Assembly (NCBI RefSeq): GCF_025353065.1
Contig: NZ_JANXRJ010000002.1
Coordinates: 1 to 44,466, forward strand
Reading direction: 5' to 3'
Origin: Lapillicoccus sp.
Lineage (GTDB): Bacteria > Actinomycetota > Actinomycetes > Actinomycetales > Dermatophilaceae
DNA length: 44,466 nucleotides
The notes under the pieces were generated by a model. It made no database searches, was not told the DNA's origin, and saw only the letters and a list, made by a program, of their open reading frames with translations. Position 1 is the stretch's first letter. Every line of letters begins with the position of its first letter. The position numbers and the translations under genes are program-made. This document shows positions 6,572-13,586 of this stretch, piece by piece.

Positions 6572-9475
6572 GTGCGCTCGCCGTTCCCCCGATGGGTCGA
6601 TCTGGCGCTCGTGCTCCTGTTCGTCCTCTTCGTCGCGCTGGTGCTCGGTCCGTCCCTCATCGGTCGCGACCTCGCCATCGACGTCAACCTGCTGACCGAG
6701 TTCCAGCCGTGGAAGGCCGTGAGCGGCGTCGCCGTCGGGGCCGTCAACACCTGCCGCTCGGACACCGTCGACACCGGGCTCCCGGTCATCAGCGAGATCC
6801 GGCGCATCCTCTACTCAGGGCACTACCCGACCTGGGTGCAGTACAACGTCGGCGGCGCCCCCATCGCCTCACCCAACAACGGCCAGTTCTCACCCCTGGC
6901 GCTGCCGTACTACCTCGTCCCGCTCTCGCTGGCCCCGGCATTCGTCAAGCTGGCCCAGTTCGCCGCCGTGCTCGTGGGCATGGTGGCCTTCCTGCGGCGA
7001 CTCGGCCTCAGCATCGCCTCGGGGGTCCTCGGCGCCATCGTCTACTGCGCTTCCGGCTTCATGATCTCGTGGTCCAACTGGCCGCAGACCCTCGTTGCGG
7101 CGCTCATCCCGGCGCTCTTCTGGTCCGTCGAGCGCTTGGCGCAGGAGCGACGGGCCCGGGATGCCGTGCCGCTCGCCCTCGTGGTCGCCAGCATGGTTCT
7201 CGGCGGCTTCCCCGCCGTGACGGGGATGGCGCTCTACCTCGCGGCGCCCTACTTCCTGGTGAGGGTGATCACCCTCCATCGCGGCCACGTTCGCGAGATC
7301 GGCCGCCGACTCGCGCTGGCCGTCACGGGCCTGGCTGTCGGCACCCTGCTCACGGCATTCCAGCTGGTGCCGTTCGCCAAGCAGCTCGCCGACACCGACC
7401 TGTCCTACCGCCAGGTGGTCAAGGGAGAGTCCGCTCCCCTCGACACGCTCCTCACCCTGGTCTCGCCGGACGCCTTCGGGACGTGCGTCGGCGGCGAGGT
7501 CCGCGGCGTCCACAACCCGATCGAGACCATCGCCTTCGTGGGTGCGGCCGCCGTCGTCCTGTCGGTGGTGGCCGTCCTCTGGTCCGGGAGGCGGGGCCGG
7601 ACGGACGACCGCGCCGCCGGGGTCGCCGGGTTCTTCGTGATCGCCGCTGCCACCGTCGTCGTCGTCGGGTGGCTGGGCGGTCCCCTCCTCGCCGCTCTCC
7701 AGGTCCTCCCGGTCTTCTCCAACAACTCGATCTGGCGGATCCGCTCGATCCTCGGTTTCGTGCTGGCCGTCCTCGCCGCATTCGGCTTCGAGCGCCTCGT
7801 CCGCCAGGTCAGCCGGGCACGGACCGGCGGCAGCGACCCGGGCCCGCCGGGCCCGCCGGGCCCGCCGGGCACGTCCGACGACGAACGGATCGACGCCGAC
7901 CACCCGTCCCCGCGCCCGGTTGGCAGCAGGTGGCTGCGCATCCTCGGACGGGTCGTCGTCCTGGCCGCCTTCCTGGGCCTCGGGGTCGCCATCGTCCTGA
8001 TGGCCCGCCACGAGTCCGTCGAGGAGGGCTTCTACCCCATCGTGCGGGACCGGATCATGGTCGCGGCCGCACTGATGGGGGCCACCACGGTGCTGGTGCT
8101 CATCGTCCGCCTCGCCCCGCGAGTCGTCGCGATCGTGGCCGTCCTCGGCGTGGCCGGTCTGGTGGTCGGTCAGTCCAGCAGCTTCGGCGCCGAGGACATC
8201 GGGGGGAGCGACGTCAAGAACTTCTACCCTGTCACCCCGACGCACGTCTTCCTGCAGAAGAACCTCGGGGAGGACCGGTTTGCCTCGTCCAACCTCCTGG
8301 CGCTGCCGCCGACGGCCACCTACTACGACATCCGGACGCCGACCGGGCACCAGTTCAGCACGCCCGAGTGGTTGGACCTGCTCACGGCCGTCGACCCCAA
8401 GGTCGCCGCCAGCCCCACCTTCTCCGACTTCACGTCGGCGTCGCTGCCGCTGGCGAAGGTCGGTCGGCAGCCGCTCCTCGACCGGCTGTCCGTCAAGTAC
8501 TGGCTGAGCCCGGACGACGCGGTCTCCGGTGCGGTCGACCTCGCTCCGGCCGGGGACGGCACGGCCCCGGTCGACGCCACCCACCCGGCGACCTGCACCC
8601 TACCGGGTGGTCCGGTGCGCGGGCTGGTGGTCCTCACCACCGGGCCGCTGGTCGCCAGCGCCGGACGCGGCGCGTCCCTCTCGGTGTCGGTCCGCACGGC
8701 CGACGGGAAGACGGTGACCGGTGGCCGTTACCTCGGCCCCGGACTGCCCCTCCCCACACAGATCTCCATCGCCTTCCCCGGCGAGGACCTCGCTGCTGCC
8801 GGCCCCCTGACGGTCACCGTGCGAGCGGACGGCGTCTCGAAGCCGGTCCCGTTGGCCACCGTAGGGGGCGCCCTCTCGTGCGGGTCGGTCGCCGCCGCCG
8901 ACGACGGGCTCAGGCTCGTCGACTCCGAGGCGGGAGCGCTGGTCTGGGAACGCCTGTCGAGCCTCCCTCGCATCCGCTGGGCGGAAACCACCGTCGTCGT
9001 GCCCGACCCCGCGCAGCAGGTCTCCCGGTTGGCGGCCGGCATGAGCCCCGACACGATCGTCGTGGCCTCCGGGACCGCTGCCGGACCCGCGACCCCGAGC
9101 GCCACGGCGACCCCCGTCACCGTCGACGAGGACGACGGGCCCACCATCCGGGCAACCGTGACCGCGGCCGCCGCCGGTCATCTCGTGGTCGCCGACTCGC
9201 TGCGGCAGCCCGGCTGGACCGCCTCCCTCGACGGGCACTCGGTGCCACTGGTCGCAGCCGACCACGCCTTCGGCGCGGTGGCCGTCCCGGCCGGCACGCA
9301 CACCGTCGAGCTGCAGTACGAGCCCCCGGGGCTGGACCTCGGGGTCCTGCTCAGCCTCGTCGGGCTGCTCAGCCTCGTCGGGCTGCTGCTGGCCGATTCT
9401 GCCCGGCGCTGGCAGCAGCGTCGACGTGCTGGCCGGCCCCGCCCCCTCGTCCCCGACGGACGCCCGACGAGCTAG
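6572..9475 (+). CDS. YfhO-like large polytopic membrane protein
   Basis: A 967-aa protein with about ten or more hydrophobic segments in the first 560 residues. A long extracytoplasmic beta-rich domain follows (about 590-920), then one last membrane helix near 925-950. The overall plan, the early acidic loop (DVNLLTEFQPWK) and WSNWPQ resemble YfhO/GT-C-like membrane proteins that transfer sugars from lipid carriers. The cytoplasmic loop near residue 425 carries three 9-bp repeats encoding Gly-Pro-Pro. The final helix carries a perfect 18-bp duplication (9347-9382, Leu-Leu-Ser-Leu-Val-Gly). The start is GTG with GGAAGGGG about 5-6 nt upstream. A perfect terminator follows. Confidence 0.7.
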   Translation: MRSPFPRWVDLALVLLFVLFVALVLGPSLIGRDLAIDVNLLTEFQPWKAVSGVAVGAVNTCRSDTVDTGLPVISEIRRILYSGHYPTWVQYNVGGAPIASPNNGQFSPLALPYYLVPLSLAPAFVKLAQFAAVLVGMVAFLRRLGLSIASGVLGAIVYCASGFMISWSNWPQTLVAALIPALFWSVERLAQERRARDAVPLALVVASMVLGGFPAVTGMALYLAAPYFLVRVITLHRGHVREIGRRLALAVTGLAVGTLLTAFQLVPFAKQLADTDLSYRQVVKGESAPLDTLLTLVSPDAFGTCVGGEVRGVHNPIETIAFVGAAAVVLSVVAVLWSGRRGRTDDRAAGVAGFFVIAAATVVVVGWLGGPLLAALQVLPVFSNNSIWRIRSILGFVLAVLAAFGFERLVRQVSRARTGGSDPGPPGPPGPPGTSDDERIDADHPSPRPVGSRWLRILGRVVVLAAFLGLGVAIVLMARHESVEEGFYPIVRDRIMVAAALMGATTVLVLIVRLAPRVVAIVAVLGVAGLVVGQSSSFGAEDIGGSDVKNFYPVTPTHVFLQKNLGEDRFASSNLLALPPTATYYDIRTPTGHQFSTPEWLDLLTAVDPKVAASPTFSDFTSASLPLAKVGRQPLLDRLSVKYWLSPDDAVSGAVDLAPAGDGTAPVDATHPATCTLPGGPVRGLVVLTTGPLVASAGRGASLSVSVRTADGKTVTGGRYLGPGLPLPTQISIAFPGEDLAAAGPLTVTVRADGVSKPVPLATVGGALSCGSVAAADDGLRLVDSEAGALVWERLSSLPRIRWAETTVVVPDPAQQVSRLAAGMSPDTIVVASGTAAGPATPSATATPVTVDEDDGPTIRATVTAAAAGHLVVADSLRQPGWTASLDGHSVPLVAADHAFGAVAVPAGTHTVELQYEPPGLDLGVLLSLVGLLSLVGLLLADSARRWQQRRRAGRPRPLVPDGRPTS

Positions 9476-9492
9476 GCGCGGGAGGACCGAGA

Positions 9493-9520
9493 GAGCCGAC
9501 GACCATCCGGTCGTCGGCTC
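9493..9520. terminator. Perfect 12-bp stem terminator between convergent genes
   Basis: GAGCCGACGACC (9493-9504), loop ATCC, and GGTCGTCGGCTC (9509-9520) form a perfect hairpin 17 nt after the YfhO-like stop. It also lies about 80 bp beyond the end of the convergent bL37 gene, so it may serve both strands. No strong U-tract follows. Confidence 0.8.
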
Positions 9521-9599
9521 CGTCGTTGCTGCTTCGGGGGCGCGGGCTCGGCGCGATGCCATGGTGCCTGCACCGGTGGTGCCGCGTGTTGCGACGTGA

Positions 9600-9674
9600 T
9601 CAGGCGTTGGGCTTGCGGCCGTGGTTGGCGGCGTTGCCCTTGCGTGAACGGCGCTTGCGGGCGCGCTTGCTCAT
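9600..9674 (-). CDS. 50S ribosomal protein bL37 (24 aa)
   Basis: A 24-residue, very basic ORF: MSKRARKRRSRK at the start and ANHGRKPNA at the end. This is the form of the small actinobacterial large-subunit protein bL37, whose conserved C-terminus is ANHGKRPN(A/T). There are two adjacent ATG codons (9677 and 9674). The second is preferred because GGAG lies 6 nt upstream of it, against 3 nt for the first. It is convergent with the YfhO-like gene. Its upstream region, read on the minus strand, contains three TTGACA hexamers, but no matching -10 was convincing. Confidence 0.85.
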   Translation of the reverse strand: MSKRARKRRSRKGNAANHGRKPNA

Positions 9675-9919
9675 CATGTGCTCCAGTCGATCGGGATTGT
9701 CAACGGAAAGCATCCCACACCGGCCGAGGGCGCCGAAACGGCGCAATCAGGGTCCAACCGGGTCCAATGTCAAAGAGTTACAGCCGGCTTGTGTCAATTC
9801 TTGTTAAAGAAACTGCTGGTGCGAACCCTCTCCCCCCATCGTGCGTCGGCGCTGTGTGAGTCTGAAAAACGTGGCCGTGGCCCATCGCGACGGCCACGTC
9901 CCAAGAAGTCACCCCTGTT
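9675..9919. other. AT-richer divergent intergenic region
   Basis: A 245-bp gap between bL37 (minus) and the first mini-cassette (plus). It contains three TGTCAA hexamers (TTGACA on the minus strand), a TTCTT-GTTA-AAGAA inverted repeat at 9798-9811, and a perfect 10-bp inverted repeat, ACGTGGCCGT/ACGGCCACGT, at 9869-9899 with an 11-nt loop. Promoters for both directions must lie here. No ORF is supported. Confidence 0.6.
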
Positions 9920-9943
9920 GCCCCGGCTCCCGAAAGCCAGGGC
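9920..9943 (+). promoter_or_regulatory. Leader hairpin A, abutting the ribosome site of mini-ORF A
   Basis: GCCCCGGC (9920-9927), an 8-nt loop TCCCGAAA, and GCCAGGGC (9936-9943) form a stem with one C-A mismatch. The next base begins AGAAAAGAG (9944-9952), a near-perfect Shine-Dalgarno sequence, 10 nt before the ATG. Hairpin B has the same size, loop pattern and position, with compensatory stem changes. Confidence 0.65.
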
Positions 9944-9962
9944 AGAAAAGAGACACACCGAA

Positions 9963-10055
9963 ATGATGCTTCGTGCCACGGATTGCCCGTCCATCCTGAC
10001 GCCCGCCAGCGACGTACCCACCCGGTCCTGGTCCTGGAACCCGAAGATCCCCTGA
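9963..10055 (+). CDS. Small peptide A ending in SWSWNPKIP
   Basis: A 30-aa ORF starting MMLRATDC and ending RSWSWNPKIP before TGA. I do not recognise the family. It is supported by the paralogue 74 bp downstream (peptide B): the last 30 or so coding bases are almost identical, with a single synonymous difference inside the shared nine codons. The leader is also duplicated (hairpin plus AGAAAAGAG). The N-terminal half is unlike peptide B, so this copy may be diverged or decaying. It has no signal peptide. The Trp-x-Trp C-terminus suggests a pheromone, a modified peptide or a membrane-active peptide, but none of these is shown. Two tandem ATGs are possible starts. Confidence 0.6.
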   Translation: MMLRATDCPSILTPASDVPTRSWSWNPKIP

Positions 10056-10086
10056 CCCCACCCTCCCTCCAGCAGCACGACCTGTC

Positions 10087-10110
10087 GTCGCGGCACCCGA
10101 GAGCCGCGAC
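10087..10110 (+). promoter_or_regulatory. Leader hairpin B, abutting the ribosome site of mini-ORF B
   Basis: GTCGCGGC (10087-10094), an 8-nt loop ACCCGAGA, and GCCGCGAC (10103-10110) form a perfect 8-bp stem. AGAAAAGAG (10111-10119) follows immediately, 9 nt before the ATG. Compared with hairpin A, stem pairs 2 (T-A to C-G) and 4 (G-C to C-G) change on both sides and keep pairing. Confidence 0.7.
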
Positions 10111-10128
10111 AGAAAAGAGCACCCAGCC

Positions 10129-10251
10129 ATGAAGCACTTCACCAAGGTCTTCGAGTCCATGCTGACGAACCCGACCACCCCCACGTGGACGACGACGCCG
10201 CCCACCCCCGGTCCCACCCAGTCCTGGTCCTGGAACCCCAAGATCCCCTGA
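10129..10251 (+). CDS. Small peptide B ending in SWSWNPKIP
   Basis: A 40-aa ORF in three parts. The amphipathic start is MKHFTKVFESMLTNP, the middle is a Thr/Pro-rich linker with one Trp, and the end is QSWSWNPKIP before TGA. It looks like the better-preserved member of the tandem pair. It has no Cys and no classical signal peptide. The short amphipathic helix, flexible linker and fixed C-terminus resemble the layout of processed signalling-peptide precursors, which is an analogy only. It lies 62 bp before a membrane HD-GYP gene, with a strong hairpin in between. No peptide-modifying enzyme, peptidase or peptide exporter gene is adjacent. Confidence 0.7.
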   Translation: MKHFTKVFESMLTNPTTPTWTTTPPTPGPTQSWSWNPKIP

Positions 10252-10267
10252 TCCCGACGGCTCGGTG

Positions 10268-10300
10268 GTCCTGCGCGCCCACGAAACGGGCGTGCAGGAC
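10268..10300 (+). terminator. 13-bp hairpin between the peptide cassettes and the HD-GYP gene
   Basis: GTCCTGCGCGCCC (10268-10280), loop ACGAAAC, and GGGCGTGCAGGAC (10288-10300) pair along 13 positions with one G-U. The next bases are TTACCGTT. It starts 17 nt after the stop of peptide B and ends 13 nt before the HD-GYP ATG. It looks like a terminator or attenuator of the peptide unit. Confidence 0.75.
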
Positions 10301-10301
10301 T

Positions 10302-10313
10302 TACCGTTAGCGC
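10302..10313 (+). promoter_or_regulatory. Leaderless-type -10 element before the HD-GYP gene
   Basis: TACCGT (10302-10307) ends 6 nt before the ATG at 10314, and no Shine-Dalgarno sequence is present. If functional, its -35 region would lie inside the 10268-10300 hairpin, so terminator and promoter would be nested. Confidence 0.4.
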
Positions 10314-11786
10314 ATGAGCGACCACGGGAGCGGCAGGCTTCCCTTGCCGCGGCCGCCGCTGGCCCTCTCGCTGGGGACCTACATCGGTGGCACCGTGCTG
10401 TTCGCCATCGCCCTGGTGGTCCTCAGCTCGGTCCACCTGGGGCCACCGCGCGATCTCGTGGCCCTCGTCGTCCTGTGCGGCATGGGCCTGCTCAGTCAGG
10501 TCCTCGCGGAACCCAACGTCGGGTCCAGGGTCGCGTTCTCCTTCCTCAGCATCATCCTGCTCGCGAGCATCCCCATCGTCGGACCGGTCGGGTGCGCGGT
10601 CGTGGCCGGTGTCGCCATGGGCCTGCAGCCCGGTCACGTCTTTCCTCGGGTACGCCTGTTCAACACGGCGATGCATGTCGTGGTCGGCGCCCTCGGGGGT
10701 CTGCTCTACCTCGCCTGCGGTGGGGCTCACGATCTGCACACCGTGAACGGCGCCGGACCCCTGCTGCTCCAGGTCGGCCTCCCGCTGCTCGTCGCCGACG
10801 CGGCCCAGATGCTCGTCAACGCGGCCCTGCTCGCGGGCATCATGCACGTCGACAGCGGGGTGCCGTGGCGGGTCATCTTCGTCCGGATGGCCACCAACTC
10901 CGGCGTCGCCTACCTCGGCTACGGCGTCATCGGCTTTCTCTTCGTGACCCTGTGGGTCCCGGCCGACGTCGGCCCGTTCAGTGCCCTCCTCATCCTCGCG
11001 CCGCTCTTCGTGGCCCGATGGGCCTTCGTGCAGTACGGCGATGAGCAACGCTCGCACGAGAGTGCCCTCAGTGCCCTCGTCAGTGCCGTGGAGACCAAGG
11101 ACCCCTACGCGGCGGGCCACAGCGCACGGATGGCGATCCTGTGCCAGTGGATCGCCGAACCGCTCTCGCTCGGCGCCCAGGAGGTCCAGGCCCTGTGGTT
11201 CGCCGCGATGCTGCACGACGTGGGCAAGGTCGGGCTACCGACGAGGATCGTGCGCCGCCCGGGGGAGATGTCACGGGGCGACCTCGCCGTCCTCGAGAAG
11301 CACCCCGACCGCGGCGCCGACCTCGTGTCGGGGATCGACTTCCTCGCCGACTCCCTCGAGGGCATCCGGCATCACCACGAGCGCTACGACGGGCGCGGCT
11401 ACCCCACCGGCCTCGTGGGGGAGGCCATCCCCCTCGCGGCGCGGATCATCGCCGTCGCCGACGCCTTCGACTCGCTGACCATGCCCCGGCCCCACCGCCC
11501 GGCTCTCGACATCGCCGAGGCGCTCGCCGAGATGGAGCGGCGGTCCGCGATCCAGTTCGACCCCCGGGTCGTCGAGGCGCTGCGACGGGCGACCGAGCGG
11601 CACGACTGGACGCCCGGCGACGTCGACGCCGACACCCTCGCCGCGATGACGGGGTACTTCGACCACGACGACCCCGAGGCCTCCGACCTCGCGGCCCGGC
11701 TCCGGACGCTGGAGGATCCCTCCGCCGACTCCGAACCCGTCGCGCCTCAGCTGCCGCAGCTGCCGCAGCTACGGCAGCTGAGGTGA
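10314..11786 (+). CDS. Membrane HD-GYP domain phosphohydrolase
   Basis: A 490-aa protein with six or so membrane helices in residues 1-240, followed by a cytoplasmic HD-GYP domain (about 250-430). Catalytic motifs are intact: GHSARMA, HDVGKVGLP (about 300), HPDRGADLV, HHHERYDGRGYPTG (about 350-363) and RIIAVADAFDSLT. Such domains hydrolyse cyclic di-GMP or related cyclic dinucleotides; the substrate here is not proven. The membrane half resembles an MASE-like sensor. The C-terminus has a 9-bp tandem repeat encoding Pro-Gln-Leu. It follows the peptide cassettes, and its stop overlaps the start of the second HD gene (GTGA). Confidence 0.85.
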   Translation: MSDHGSGRLPLPRPPLALSLGTYIGGTVLFAIALVVLSSVHLGPPRDLVALVVLCGMGLLSQVLAEPNVGSRVAFSFLSIILLASIPIVGPVGCAVVAGVAMGLQPGHVFPRVRLFNTAMHVVVGALGGLLYLACGGAHDLHTVNGAGPLLLQVGLPLLVADAAQMLVNAALLAGIMHVDSGVPWRVIFVRMATNSGVAYLGYGVIGFLFVTLWVPADVGPFSALLILAPLFVARWAFVQYGDEQRSHESALSALVSAVETKDPYAAGHSARMAILCQWIAEPLSLGAQEVQALWFAAMLHDVGKVGLPTRIVRRPGEMSRGDLAVLEKHPDRGADLVSGIDFLADSLEGIRHHHERYDGRGYPTGLVGEAIPLAARIIAVADAFDSLTMPRPHRPALDIAEALAEMERRSAIQFDPRVVEALRRATERHDWTPGDVDADTLAAMTGYFDHDDPEASDLAARLRTLEDPSADSEPVAPQLPQLPQLRQLR

Positions 11787-13171
11787 AGCCGGTCCTGCGG
11801 TTCGGGCGGCGGCTGCGGGTGGAGGCGGTGCTCGCGACGATCGGCGCGCTCGTCGCCGTCTTCGCGCTGATGCGGGTGCTGGTCGACCCCTTCTGGCTTG
11901 CCTCTCCGGCCGGGCAGGCGACCGGGCCCCCCCTCGATCTCGAGCTCGGGGTGCTGCTCGCCTTCGTCGTGACGATCGCCGTGGGTGAGCTCAACCGGAT
12001 CACCCTGCCGGGGGCGCGCGAGAGCGCCCCGATGTCCCTTGCCGCCGCCTTCGCCCTGGCAATGACCTCGGGAGTCGGATCGGCCCAGCCGTTACGGTTC
12101 GACGCCTGGGTCGCCATCGTCGCCACCGCCCTGGCCATGCTGATCGGCACCGGGGTGTCGGCCCTCGTCCATCGCCCGACCCGGCCCGACGACCTCGCCG
12201 CACGCTTCCTCTGCGCCGCCGTCCTCGCGGTCCTCTTCCGGCAGGTGCCCCTCTCGGGCGGGAGCACGCTGCTCACGCTCCAGACCACGTGGACCCAGCA
12301 ACGGTGGCTGTCGGCGATCAGCATGCTCCTCGCGTCGGCCGTCGCCCTGGTCGTCCAGAGCCTCATCACCGCGACCGGCACCGCGCTACGCGAACACCTG
12401 TCCTGGCGCCAGTCCGTCGTCGACGAGCTCCGTCGGGCGGCCGGGCTGAGCACGGCTCTCGCCGCCTCCGGCGCCCTCATCGCCCTCGCGGAGCACCCGC
12501 TGGGGATCGTCGCGATCCCGGTCTTCCTCGTTCCCCTGGTGCTGACGCAGTTCGCCGTGCGTCGCTTCGCCAGTGTGCGGCAGACCTACGGCCAGACGAT
12601 CCGCACCCTGTCCCGCCTGACCGAGATCGGCGGCTACACCCCCACCGACCACCCCACCCGCGTGGCCGACCTCAGCGTCGGGATGGCCAAGGTCATCGGG
12701 ATGTCGGAGCGGGACACCCTCGAGCTGGAGTATGCCGCCCTGCTCCACGACATCGGGCAGGTCGCCCTCCGGACGCCCATCCCCGGGGGGGCGACGATGC
12801 TGGCTGCGCCGACCGACCAGGACCGCATCGCCCGTGACGGGGCCGAGATCGTCCGGCAGACCGGGGTGCTCGACGACGTCGCGACCATCCTCGAGGCCCA
12901 GGCGAAGCCCTACCGCCACGTCCGCGAGCTCGGTGAACCGATCCCGATCTCGAGCCGCATCATCAAGGTGGCCAACGCCTACGACGACCTCGTGGGCGAC
13001 AAGCCCACGCCGGCCAGCCAGGCGAGCGCCATCGAACGGATCCACCTCGGCCTCGGCTACGAGTACGACCCTGCGGTCGTCGACGCGCTGTCGCGGGTGC
13101 TCGCGCGGCGCGAGGGGCGCGAGGGGCGCGAGGGGCGCGAGGGGCGCGAGGGGCGCGAGGGCCGGACCTGA
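11783..13171 (+). CDS. Membrane protein with degenerate HD-GYP domain
   Basis: A 462-aa protein with about six membrane helices (residues 12-260) and a C-terminal HD-like domain (about 270-440). The HD pair is kept, but the motif reads HDIGQVA, with Gln in place of the usual Lys. The GYP signature is lost (KPYRHVRELGEPI at the equivalent site). RIIKVANAYDDLV replaces the usual VADAFDALT. It is probably catalytically impaired and may regulate or pair with the upstream intact HD-GYP. It starts at a GTG overlapping that gene's stop, so the two are coupled. The tail is six 9-bp repeats (Arg-Glu-Gly). Confidence 0.8.
   Translation: MKPVLRFGRRLRVEAVLATIGALVAVFALMRVLVDPFWLASPAGQATGPPLDLELGVLLAFVVTIAVGELNRITLPGARESAPMSLAAAFALAMTSGVGSAQPLRFDAWVAIVATALAMLIGTGVSALVHRPTRPDDLAARFLCAAVLAVLFRQVPLSGGSTLLTLQTTWTQQRWLSAISMLLASAVALVVQSLITATGTALREHLSWRQSVVDELRRAAGLSTALAASGALIALAEHPLGIVAIPVFLVPLVLTQFAVRRFASVRQTYGQTIRTLSRLTEIGGYTPTDHPTRVADLSVGMAKVIGMSERDTLELEYAALLHDIGQVALRTPIPGGATMLAAPTDQDRIARDGAEIVRQTGVLDDVATILEAQAKPYRHVRELGEPIPISSRIIKVANAYDDLVGDKPTPASQASAIERIHLGLGYEYDPAVVDALSRVLARREGREGREGREGREGREGRT
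13108..13161. repeat. Six perfect 9-bp repeats at the 3' end of the second HD gene
   Basis: GCGCGAGGG is repeated six times without a mismatch, in frame, giving a (Arg-Glu-Gly)6 tail. Because the unit is a multiple of 3, length changes would not shift the frame. Confidence 0.95.
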
Positions 13172-13182
13172 TGCACGGCAAC

Positions 13183-13250
13183 GACGGGCACACGCGGCGC
13201 GCACGGGCACACACGGCGCGCACGGGCACGCACGTCACGCACGGGCACGC
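13183..13250. repeat. Noncoding repeats with 19-bp period
   Basis: CGGGCAC recurs at 13185, 13204, 13223 and 13242, exactly 19 bp apart, within longer similar units (GCACGGGCAC). It starts about 12 bp after the second HD gene. It lacks the conserved-repeat and unique-spacer structure of CRISPR. Confidence 0.8.
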
Positions 13251-13553
13251 ATAGCACGCGTGGCACGTGATGGCGGGTGACGGCTGCCAGAGCGTGGACT
13301 GGCAATGTGCGACCAGTTGCGGAGCAAGAGGCAGGACTCCGATCCCATGACGCTGAAAGGATAAATTGGTCACGGGTCTGAAACCAGCGCAGACATCCCC
13401 CGGCCGCCCTGGCCGGGAAATGGTGGCCTCGGCCGGTGAGAGGACGACGGCCCCCACGGCGTCACGACGAGGGGCTAGCGGGCCTGGATCACGATCCCCC
13501 CTACAGGGTGCGGGCCCTTGCTCCCCCTGGTCTCGGTGTGGCGGCGGCACCCA

Positions 13554-13586
13554 CAGCACCCCGTTCTTGTGGGAACGGAGGTGCTG
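13554..13586. other. Large intergenic hairpin
   Basis: CAGCACC-CCGTTC (13554-13566), loop TTGTGG, and GAACGG-A-GGTGCTG (13573-13586) form a 13-bp stem with a single bulged A. It lies in the middle of the gene-poor stretch, about 400 bp from the nearest gene on either side. That makes a simple terminator unlikely. Confidence 0.6.

Noticed and set aside
7841-7867. Collagen-like Gly-Pro-Pro repeat as a structural domain
   Set aside because: Only three units in a cytoplasmic loop between membrane helices; better explained as a slippage linker.
6890-8584. Long minus-strand open frame (564 codons) over the YfhO-like gene
   Set aside because: Asp/Gly/Arg-rich antisense shadow caused by high GC at third positions.
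6592-9807. Long open frame of 1071 codons on the plus strand
   Set aside because: It is a shadow of the YfhO-like gene in another frame: Arg/Pro-rich translation, no domains, no ribosome site.
13183-13250. CRISPR-like short repeats
   Set aside because: The spacers are nearly as repetitive as the repeats, the period is only 19 bp, and no cas gene is present.
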